Assembly (NCBI GenBank): GCA_013407085.1
Contig: JACCGJ010010483.1
Location: 1-64,000, forward strand
Length of the DNA: 64,000 bases
Source: Atriophallophorus winterbourni
Taxonomy: Eukaryota; Platyhelminthes; Trematoda; Plagiorchiida; Microphallidae
Direction: 5' to 3'
The notes beneath the pieces were generated by a model. That model had not been told where the DNA came from. It saw only the letters and a list, made by a program, of their open reading frames with translations, and made no database searches. A program made the position numbers and the translations under genes. Positions 55,401 to 64,000 of the stretch are shown in pieces. How positions within the stretch are numbered: position 1 is the stretch's first letter; each line of letters begins with the position of its first letter.

Positions 55401-58400
55401 TTCACATGACGTAGTAACGCCGATATATAAACTTTTGCCTCATAAAGTCAGAGCATTTAAGCAATTCATATCTTGTCTGATCCCTTCAATCATCATCCTT
55501 AATTCATTTTTTGTTCTTTTTAAGGATTATTTCTACCTGGTTTCAACCGAACGACAAAAACAAATCGAACAGCTGGCAGTTCATCACAAAACGATTAGCT
55601 CGATGCTGGTAAAATTGGAAGAGAAAGTTACGGAGACAAGTACGGGTGCCGAGCGGTGTATGATACCTTATTATGAATGGCGTGAACGACAAATATTCGA
55701 GACTGTTTACGATGTAAGTTTGAGGGGTGAGCAATGTAAAGGATTAAATTTTCAAACCGACAAAATCACTCGTTTAATGCGGTTTATTATTGCATACACA
55801 ATTCTGGTCTAGGTTTTACGCTCTCCAAGTAACTAACATGGCCTGAGGATAAAATTAGCCGAATTTTAGAAAAATCAATTTTTCTGCAAGAGAAATCTGG
55901 CGGTGATAATTATAAATCAAATTTGCAAGGTTTATGTCAAGCCAATCAAAACCAAACCGCATAACCCGTTCCAAGGTCCATTACGTTGTCAGCACAGACT
56001 TCGATGCCACTCGATGTGACACGTCAACCCCCTGCGTCTCACACCCACGTGTTGATTGTGTTCCGATTCGTCCCTGAGGTCAAACCCTCTAACAGTATTC
56101 ACGTTCACCACGAGGACGAGACGACGCCGATTGGTCAAAACGCGTTTATTACGCACTGGACAAAAAACAAACAATCACACATCGATCTTATATGGACCAA
56201 TCACGTTTCCATAGCTGTGTCCTGACACATGTCTGTATCGCGTGTTACTTTGATCTGATTGGACAATCGATTTCGTGGCACCCGGTTGAATTTAAGCCCT
56301 CATTACGTTGGTTTCGTTTGACCGACCTTGGTGAATTGCAAATTTCGGCTGATGTTGTTCATCTCCTCATACTTGCGAAGATGTTGTCCGAAACTCGAAT
56401 TATTTCTTGTTCTTGATTGTCATCGAGGGTGGTTTTGGAGCTTGTGCTCTGTCGGAGCGTGGTGTTCAGCACATCATCAGTGTGATGAGTATTAGTTGCG
56501 TTAACATTACACCATATTTTGTTCCATTTGGAAAAATGAAATTTGTCCAACAAATCAACAACCTTGTTGCTCGCAGGACAGTTTTGTTTTAATTACCAAT
56601 AATGAGGCGATGATATACAGTTTTTGCAATTTATGTTGTTCTTTGAATCTGAAAACACCTCTTATATCAGTATTGATCTTCCTCAATCGAAACCCCAAAA
56701 TCACCAAATAAATATAACCAAAATTTAACTGTGGAGGCAAGTAAAGCAAGTTTTTATTATCAGCACTACCCACGCAGTCCTGAAATATTTTTTAGATCGA
56801 ACCCCAAAATCAGCGAGACTATCTTTGATCTGATCGCTGACGTTTTCCGCGAGACACCACGATGGATGTCTATAAAATTTGCTAGAACCATTCACTATCC
56901 ACGTATAACTTTCGAACGTAGATTAAATTGAAGTGTTAATTTGAATGTATGGCGCCGTGCTTACCAACCGAATTCATGGATTCGTAAATGGCAATGAGCA
57001 TAGCTAACACATGAATATGCGGTGGAATCAAACAAAATAATCAGAGCAACCAACAAATACTACAACAACGAAAGATGATGATCTCATTAACTCTCTAACG
57101 TTTCCCCAAAACCCGTTACTAGTGATTGATCTTAGAAGTGGCAAGTCAGATTACAATGTCACCTACACACTTCAACGTGAATCGATTCGAGACAGTGTTT
57201 TTCAACAACAAATTGTCAATCAAATTTCCTCACTGGTAACTTTGAAAAGGTTCATGCAGCCAGAATTCAAAATTATGTTCCCTGTGATCTGGCATCGTTT
57301 TGGTTAATTACACTCAGAAATGTGTCTCAAACACATATTCAGTATCAGACTTGTAGGAGATATTTCGATCGTTGTGCAAACTCTTACGTTTATCAAGCAA
57401 AACATATAATTGCGAATGGCAGCCAAATCCCCATAATATTGTCGTGCTGTTATTACCAGGTGTTCATAGTGATTATTTTATAGTTTAATGTGTTAAAAAC
57501 ATATAAATTGTCCAGTTCCTTTTGGCCTCATTTACGAAACAAGCCACCTTTTTATAATAAATTGCTTTGACCCTATGCTATATAACGCTAGGAAAAGCAA
57601 ATTCCGTCTTAAATTTCAATTACTCCACGAGTTAATTGCCAGGCTTCGTAGATGTTACCAGTTAACCGAGCCCACGTGTGTCCGTTACACATGAAGTCAT
57701 TGTTGATGTTTATATAATGAAGTTCTTACTTTCGAGCACCGTCGTTAGTACGCCGTCACAGGGCAGCTACGCTCGTTGCCAACTTGTTCTTCAATTGATC
57801 GCTTTTACGCTGTCGTCAATTCGGGACTAGTACGAGCTTTTCGAGCGCTCAGTATGGTAGTTTTACAAACTTTACTTGAATCATTGCTGAGTCTTAGTGC
57901 CGCATCAGATTGATTCTTACAAGCCCAGTGATCTATTTCATTATTTAAAAAATAGTAAACATCATGGAAGAATTGCTGGCTTCAATGTTGATGAAAAGGT
58001 TACATATAGCTTATTACCTGATCGATAAGTTGGATATCAATCCAGTAAGTTATTATTTTGCCGCTCGTATATAACGTGAAAAGTCCTGCAGAATGGAGAA
58101 TGTGTGTAAATTCAAGTTCATTACACATAGCCTAGTCAATGTAAATTATTCGTCAACCTGGGTTTAACTTATATTTGCTGTATTTCTGACCACTCACGAG
58201 TACTATATCCTTCGAAATATTTAAAAAATTTATCCCGACGATCCACAAGACCTGGTGAGTTTTGCTATCATTCGAGCTCTTCAGCTGCGTGTATCCTCTA
58301 CCTGGGGTGGGACTCAAATCACTATGGTTGTACCAGTCTGACTAATCGCCACTAAGCATTTATGAATCTTTCACCAGACTGGCACATTTTTTTGTTTTCC

Positions 58401-61400
58401 AGGACTCGAGCATTATTTTGTGTGAGCATTATATTATATATTATTATATTTGCACAATCTGATACAGATATAGTGCCGTTCAACATAAACAATGAGATGT
58501 ACAAAGCGAGAAGGGGGGTACAAAGCGTTGTCATCGGCATCGTTGAACGTAGGCATGATACTACCCGGTTGCCTACACCGAAGTAGGGGAGATTTCGTTT
58601 AGGGGGTCCCACCCCGAGCCTTTACCCACAAGGCAGTGGAGCGAGAGAGGTTCGCACCTATCGGTGGCCGGTGACCGACAAAGCGGTTCATACGCCCTTT
58701 TCTGGGAATTTCCAGTTCGGAGCCCGATAACCCCGTTGATAGGTTGGTGACTTCAGTTTTTGCCTGTGCACCATACAATGGCCTTGGATAGGACAAGGGG
58801 CAGTGACTTTTGGAGCGGCGAGTCACATCGCCGCGTCGTGATGTCATCATTGGATTTTTGTGGCTTTTCATAGGGAGAACGGAACTCTACTCCATGCGGC
58901 TCATTGCCAAGAAATGCGCAATGAAATTCGAGACACAACCATCACGGTACCACCCGTACAGCGCGAGACTCGATCGTCGGATACCGACGTTTGTTAGCAC
59001 CGAGCCGTCCCCTTGCCCGATTTGTACACCTTCACCACCGCACGATCCCTCCACTATATGACAACGACAGTGTTCCCCCCCCCCCCCCCTATCCCCTTCT
59101 TTTTTTCTTCCCTTTTTTGCCCAGCATAATGCAATCTGTAGTTATGACGTCAATTCCATTTCATTTCTATTGCCACTGATAACCGGGATCTTGCATGTGG
59201 TGGACTATCCTTGTCTGGAGATATTTAAATCGAAATCGTACTTATATATGTAAGCGAACATCATTCGTGTACCATACGTATTATATACTCTACTCGTTTA
59301 TATACTATAATTTTTCACATTTTTATTCATATCTTAATCTTGCGGTGTTGTAAAGTATTAACCATTCTAACCATGAATCCGTGTATCTTGAATCTTGCAC
59401 TCTTGTTTCAATTCAGCTTGTTGTCAAAAACCTGCGAGACTACCTTCAGAAAATTGAAAATACTAAACAGCCGCTCTTTGCTGTGGATCTCGCAATGTCG
59501 GGCATGGATGTGGTGGGCATCCCGCAGCCATCTGAACTTTATCGTTTGATTGCTCAGGTGAGATCACTTTTGGACTTGTGTTAAGTGACTCTGGGTAGCG
59601 AATGTAAAACGACGATGCCTTGAGAATTTGTAAACCAAAATTTTGTCGCTGATTTAATATTAATTTTTGTGTCTTCCCGTAGCATATTCCCGAACAAATG
59701 AAACGACCATACACATGATATATAGGAAAATTTTAACGATATGATGACGTTTCTCTTTCTGTTTATAAATACTCATATTTCTAACCACTTGTTATTGACC
59801 GTTCGAAGTCGGAGCGAAGAGTTAACAAAACAAGCTTTCGTATTTGATACCACGAAATTCCAAATCACATTTCGTGCATAAGATTGTAGATTGACTAGAA
59901 TTTTAACTCAGTTCAATCTTCAACTAAAGAAGACTTTAAATTACGATTAAATATTAGAATGATGCATTATTCACTATAGCATTTATTGAACACTTGTTGA
60001 AGTTTGGTAATGGTGCGTTTAGTGGCTGATTTTTCATTATCTAGAACTTTTATAAAATTCTGTATAATCTTTAATCAAAAATTGCATTCGATCAAGATGT
60101 TCTGAAGTTTAGATAGAGACAAGTACTGATTGATTTTATAAACTAATCGGAATCCGGTTTAAAGTAAATGCGATTCGGATCTGAATTAAATGTAAACGTA
60201 CAATTTCTTGACACCTCAAATTCATTTAAAATATTTAATACTTGTGTTAAAAATAATTTCACCCTTCAACATCTTGATAATTTTAATTCAATGTTTGCTA
60301 GCTTTGAATTATAACCTGCGTGGTTGAGATCTAACTTCGTAGAGGCTCAGTCTTGTTATGGACATCATCATGCTAAATTAATCTTGTATTTGTCAAGTAA
60401 AGCCACGAGTAAAGCATGCTATGATGTAGAACAGTAAGAGCTCTAAGGAAGCTGTCGTAGTCTGGTGGAGTTACTCGTTCACAACATTTGACTGTATGTG
60501 TGTTTGATTCTACGTGTAGTCACCGCCTCCAAGTGTGTTTATCCTTACTCATCTACATGTTACGTAGCTTTTAATACCCCACCCTTATACATCTATTTGT
60601 AAATTATGACAGTTAAGCACTCGGTAATTGCTACTGGTGTAATGCAGTCTATGATGAAAATAAACTTCGAAATACAAAGCCTTGCGAATCAAACACAATG
60701 CTCGGATTCGATTTTTTCGATTTCAGGATCTACGGGACGCGGTGGAGTCTTGTAAAATGTTTATTCGTTGGTCCAGAGGAACGTGCTTAACCTCTCCGGG
60801 TGTACATCACGATGGAAGCGATCAGGTGCATCGCTTCACATTCTATGACGACATCTCCAAATCTGTGCAGATAATCGACCTAGTCCAAGCGATCGCAAAA
60901 ACCTTTACCACTATGGTAGACCGCGTGAAAAAATATCAGGAAAGTTGGAAGAAGCACAAAAACAAGTTTATTTCGGATAAGGTATGCATTAAGTTTTTAG
61001 ATTGTAGATAGTTGCATGTGATAAACATATATATTCAAATACAATGTTTGTTTGTTTACGGTGCATAAATATTAGCTTCTACTGCATCTGTAGGTTCTAG
61101 ATGGGGAAAGTCAAATGTTTAATTTTATTAAAAGTGCACCTCATTCTTTGTTACGTTTTCTTATCTTCATTCTGACGAAATTGTCAGAATTTAGGTTAGG
61201 AAACGAAATTTTCATTTTTAGCGCTCTCATTTGCGATTGTATTATTTAATGCTTACCGATAAATCTATATGTAGATGGAAATTTCCAATGTATTGTAAAT
61301 ATTGTGATGAGAATACATTCGATCAGTCTATTCGTTACAATAGGCGGAGGAAAAATAATTGCTTCAAGATGTAGCAATGTGTACTATTGTAAGGTAGCTG

Positions 61401-62931
61401 ACGAGGTCATATCGGTCGAGGCCAAATGGCGTTAGCGTTTCTTGATCACCGCTCCTCAAGGTCAGTTAATTCAAATTTTATCACGTGCCCATCTCCGTTT
61501 TCGACTGAAATGGCTATTTCGCTACGATTCGCCTCCCGGGATCAATCAGTCATCAGAATTCAACCGAATGGCAATTAGTCAAACGTTTATTACGCACAAG
61601 GTTTCGCTTATGGGCCAATGTAATAGTTACAAAGGAATTTCATGTGGATCCCGGTAGCCAAGTGTGACCTAACGCGTCAGACGATTTCGTACGAACCGAT
61701 TCCCTCTCGGGTCCTCGCCACGATGCGCCTGTTAACCTGATCACGCCGAATAGCATATCGCTCAGAAACAGACATCGTCCTAGATCTGTTCTTGCATAAC
61801 CAAAGTTTTACTTGTTTTGCGGCACTGCGAGCCTTGCTAATTATGAAAAATCAAAATAATCACCTACACTAATCTTGCACTGTAGTGCGCAAGTTTGTTC
61901 ACCACAGTTACTACATATTAGCTAATCCGTATCTTGGCTTGTGCCCACCAAGCGGTTCTGGTTGAGAAGCTTGAAATCACATCGCGTGCTGCTTCAGCAG
62001 CAGAGTGATGAAAATGCAGTACATTTTGGATGCAAGAGCACATCCTTATTTGACGCCTCGGTAAATTTCTAAAAGCTTCTGAAATGTAACCACTAATATG
62101 AATTGGAAACTTCATGCTTGTGTGGAAAGCAGTCATGAGTTTAAGCAGTATCATAGGGCAGCCTATAAGATGAGTAAGCTCGTATTAACATCTGTTTGGC
62201 GCTGCACGTCGTAGCGACTCGAAAATGCGCTTGTATCCTCGTCACAATTATGCTATGAATACGTCCTCGTTGGTATCTCATCCCCAGCGAATAATTAAGG
62301 TTAACTTTGAACGCCTCGTTACGGAAATTCAATGCTTTTGCGTTGCTATTATGTCCTGCTAATAAAAAGCTTACGCGCTGCTCGACCGTAACGCTCAACT
62401 CAAACATTTTAAACGTGGTTGAAGCCTCCCCTTGCGTGCGTTAGCTGTATTGTTTTACCTGAACATTTAGAATCATTCAGCCCTTTTGCAATTCACACAT
62501 GCTAAATTCCATGATTGTGTGGTAACATTAAGTTTATAGACAGTAAAGTGCAATAAATATTCTTCACTCGCATTTAGGACTATGTATTCAGCGAGATCAA
62601 TCCAAGGTATCTAATGGATCGTGTTTTGATACGTCGTAATGCTGTGATCGTCCTCGTTTTTACTATTCTATTATAGAAAACACAGGTCGATCGCTGGATT
62701 CGTAAAAATCGTGGCTACTTTTCAATACACGAGAAAATCCTCGAAGTACAAGCAAGGTTGAGTGAGCTATGCTCAGGCCAGGAGAATTTGACATTTGGTT
62801 GTATTCAGGTGCGCCGAAGGCAGCTGTTTCACAATATTGCTGAACACAGTCACAAGTGGACAATGGAATATTGCAAACAACTTCGTAAAGGTGGACAGGA
62901 AATTTTGCTAGACCTGAAGGCACTGTTCCAG
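48113..62931 (+). CDS. DNAH10: axonemal dynein heavy chain, DNAH10-like, N-terminal part
   Basis: Inner-arm dynein heavy chain stem; the motor lies beyond the window. Exons: 48113-49117, 49152-49384, 49422-49643, 49681-49996, 50031-50709, 51645-51763, 54172-54519, 55525-55713, 59417-59557, 60727-60981, 62677-62931; 3,762 nt, 1,254 codons, phases consistent, open at the last donor. Motifs colinear with animal DNAH10: YFFIIRTTSGLV, VIDFWRNRSLIVGALLEQLN, DNVRFLSLAERHFKNL, GRDVRWEFDKMALFTKTDYI, FLNIFGSELKAI, SLRSAEAALDLW, PPIAGSIEWERHLF, LKPGWELINWKSLYIDQYI, YLVSTERQKQIEQL, MIPYYEWRERQIF and FTFYDDISKSVQ. The N-terminus has an acidic insert (EEEVELDEELKE). Introns 1-4 are 34, 37, 37 and 34 nt; later ones are 935, 2,408, 1,005, 3,703, 1,169 and 1,695 nt. 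Intron 6 is GC-AG. Axonemal heavy chain is certain; the DNAH10 assignment rests on remembered alignment and could be a close paralogue. Confidence 0.85.
52377..52410. repeat. (AT)17 microsatellite
   Basis: 34 bases of uninterrupted AT dinucleotide inside dynein intron 6. Confidence 0.95.
53165..53230. repeat. short palindromic repeat block
   Basis: 'agtttattagtaacgtttcg' followed by 'cttctgactcagaagcttcg' and 'tcagacca'. 'ttctgactcagaa' is an inverted repeat. It resembles the end of a dispersed element but I have no second copy in the window to prove it. Confidence 0.3.
53540..53880 (-). pseudogene. LINE-C-type RT remnant, antisense in dynein intron 6
   Basis: Minus strand: TGRHDLPPRQHQEKCR (family RSTVDMIFSLRQLQEKCR), a stop, then MELRKAFHYARMEGSL (family DLTKAFD), and SAFEIRRGITKGCILLPLL (family FEIRRGVKQGCILAP). 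The core motif order is kept over about 330 bp, with stops. Closest relative in the window is LINE-C at 24.5 kb. Confidence 0.65.
55079..55300 (-). repeat. copy of the 47.6-kb fold-back family
   Basis: 'acatcactaccggtttctgg', 'ctgtttgcagtcatcaggtg', 'gagatagtaagattag' match one arm, and 'gcgcttatggatgaccaatg' with 'cagaatcacaaaatgtgatt' match the flank beyond 47863 read in reverse. In dynein intron 7. Confidence 0.6.
55714..58430 (+). other. dynein intron 8, left part
   Basis: No gene recognised. Open frames at 55986-56225, 56731-56931 and 57122-57307 lack family motifs. 'cgtttattacgcac' at about 56145 recurs at about 61587, hinting at a shared dispersed repeat. Confidence 0.4.
58436..58640 (-). 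repeat. SINE-2-type repeat, copy B
   Basis: Reverse-strand near-identical copy of 20101-20264: 'caatctgatacagatatagt', 'gttcaacataaacaatgaga', 'agcgagaaggggggtacaaa', 'gcatgatactacccggttgc', 'ctacaccgaagtagg'. Upstream on the minus strand it continues with 'gggaccccctaaacgaaatc', matching 'gggccccctaagccaaa' at 29855-29872. Confidence 0.7.
58641..59045 (-). other. GC-rich island inside dynein intron 8
   Basis: Markedly more GC-rich than the surrounding intron and joined to SINE-2 copy B. 'acaaggcagtgg' (about 58629) corresponds to 'ccactgccttgtgg' at 29815. The minus-strand open frame 58599-58871 has no recognised motif. It is probably the 5' part of a longer non-autonomous element. Confidence 0.4.
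59075..59089. repeat. C15 homopolymer followed by pyrimidine tract
   Basis: Fifteen consecutive C, then 'tatccccttctttttttctt' and more pyrimidines to about 59120. Dynein intron 8. Confidence 0.9.
59715..60700 (+). other. dynein intron 9, nothing recognised
   Basis: AT-rich intron between the exons at 59417-59557 and 60727-60981 without supportable features. Confidence 0.5.
61918..62160 (-). pseudogene. LINE-C-type RT remnant, antisense in dynein intron 10
   Basis: Minus-strand 78-codon frame: ILLKLMTAFHTSMKFPIHIS and ISEAFRNLPRRQIRMCSC correspond to LIKLI-x-x-FH-x-GM and EAFEI-x-RGVKQGC-x-LAP of LINE-C-like RT. It ends in AARDVISSF. About 60% of the usual block is recognisable by eye. Confidence 0.55.
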
Positions 62932-64000
62932 GTAAACGAAAAATATACCGCAGATGTTGTTTGTTAACGCATGATACGATCACGATTGAATGAGACGCTA
63001 GAATTGGTAGAGACGAGTAACTTGTATTCATTCGTTAACATTTTGGTTGTCATAGAAAACAATAATCAATACAAAATAGTCACTTGGGGCATAGTTTAAA
63101 CTGGGTGTGAGCTCATGATTGGCACTCTCCTCCAGTGCATTTCACACTATGTGGATCATTTTTGAAGAGTACTTCCGCCTTTGGTGCTTTTTCATCCACT
63201 CTGTTACAAGGTGCGACGTTTGATCATACAATAATAAACCATAATGTCTCGTATAAGCCTTGCGGGGATGGTCCAAGTGTCTACCTCGTAGAGTAAACAA
63301 TTTACTACTCAGGCGCTGTAGGCTTTCAATTTCGTCGTCACAGTCTGATTGCGGTTACCTCAGAAGCAGCAAGTCAAAAGGGGGCTCTGCCAATCCACGT
63401 ATTGTGCTCGGTGTCCATTCAGAAGTTATCCGTTATTCGTCCTGCTTGAACCGAGATAGGTAGATTAACTTGTTGGTTCAACCTAACAGTGTCCAACGAT
63501 GATACCATCTCTTGACCGAAACTTTTGTCATCTTCATGCGGATATTCGGTCCAAAATCGATTTATTGTACACCGTGACACCGATGTAGTTGGATACATCC
63601 GGTTGTCGTCGTGAAAGCGCGTTTTAGCCACCGAACAAATATTATGTAGAACAATCCTGTGACGACTTGGCGAATTTCAAAAGCTTCCAAAATGCCAATG
63701 TTGAACTTGAATGAACGCATCATGCTAAATTGAAACAACTTTCATAAGTCTTGAAGGAAGGCATGTCACTTTCCTGTAAACGTGGTTGAAACCTTTTTTA
63801 AATTTATTACAAAAATTTAAATGACATGAGCTGTTAATAAAATTTCTCCCGAATCTCTCTGATGAATAATATCTTGTTAGCGGTCTACCATTCTTAGCAG
63901 ATTCTGCATTGAGCTGTTGAGTAAAGGCGTGTAGCCTACCGTCTTATCTGTAACTATTAACAAATAGCTGTGTAGACTACAGAAGAGAGATTCCTGGGTA
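62932..64000 (+). other. start of dynein intron 11
   Basis: Begins with donor gtaaac at 62932 and runs off the window. No exon of the dynein was found before the edge. A minus-strand frame of 70 codons at 63419-63631 is unrecognised. Confidence 0.5.
63640..63720 (-). pseudogene. short LINE-C-type RT remnant
   Basis: Minus strand reads EAFEIRQVVTG at about 63660-63692, the same FEIRRGVKQG motif as at 53.6 and 62.05 kb. Too short to place further. Confidence 0.4.

Noticed and set aside
56731..57420. Open frames of 61-66 codons in dynein intron 8, one with KFHAARIQNY-like reading in another frame.
   Set aside because: Could be a retroelement scrap, but I cannot tie it to any domain, and no splice sites place it as a dynein exon.
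56145..61600. Shared 'cgtttattacgcac' at about 56145 and 61587 as evidence of a solo LTR pair.
   Set aside because: The surrounding sequence does not align well enough by eye to support a common element.
63419..63631. 70-codon minus-strand frame near the right edge, suspected transposase.
   Set aside because: No DDE/D motif or helix-turn-helix seen; too short to call.
1..64000. tRNA, rRNA, CRISPR or bacterial operon features.
   Set aside because: No cloverleaf with proper anticodon arm, no rRNA-like conserved block, no regular repeat-spacer array; gene structure is plainly eukaryotic.

Overview
This is eukaryotic nuclear DNA, almost certainly from a parasitic flatworm, most likely a digenean fluke. 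It is AT-rich and full of decayed retrotransposons: CR1-like and RTE/Perere-like LINEs and a Gypsy element with a CHCC-type Gag, as described for the trematode CsRn1 group. Its host genes have very small introns (24-44 nt) beside introns of several kb. The standard genetic code fits every gene. The species cannot be named from the sequence.

Layout. 1-9.3 kb: relics of at least two Gypsy-like LTR elements and one CR1-like endonuclease. 9.4-19.6 kb: three CR1-like LINEs on the + strand; the last (15.1-19.6 kb) is nearly full length, with only four coding lesions. 19.6-24.15 kb: a nested insertion on the - strand. An older CR1-like element (CR1-B) is split by a second copy of the 15-19 kb element (CR1-A'), which is itself split by an RTE-type LINE. 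24.2-27.7 kb: a SINE, a LINE with a C-terminal zinc knuckle, another SINE and a LINE fragment.

27.9-33.2 kb: a complete Ras suppressor protein 1 (RSU1) gene, + strand, 8 exons, 275 codons. 33.4-41.9 kb: a complete MDH1B-like gene (malate dehydrogenase family, ciliary type), - strand, 6 exons, 523 codons, tail-to-tail with RSU1 (205 bp between stops). 42.0 kb: an RFX X-box-like motif about 120 bp upstream of the MDH1B ATG. 42.5-43.4 kb: a CR1-like fragment. 43.4-47.6 kb: mostly featureless intergenic DNA. 48.1 kb to beyond the right edge: the first 11 exons (1,254 codons, the stem) of an axonemal dynein heavy chain most like DNAH10, + strand.

Functionally, two of the three host genes (MDH1B-like, DNAH10-like) belong to motile cilia or flagella and are arranged head-to-head about 6.2 kb apart. 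RSU1 is the Ras suppressor/PINCH-binding adhesion protein. I see no novel multi-gene system. The most distinctive signals are the micro-introns (including a 24-nt intron with an in-frame stop), a GC-AG dynein intron, the X-box, the nested LINE structure, and two SINE families that share a 3' body but end in different microsatellites. Exon coordinates were deduced by eye from splice signals, reading phase and colinearity with remembered animal homologues; no search was run.
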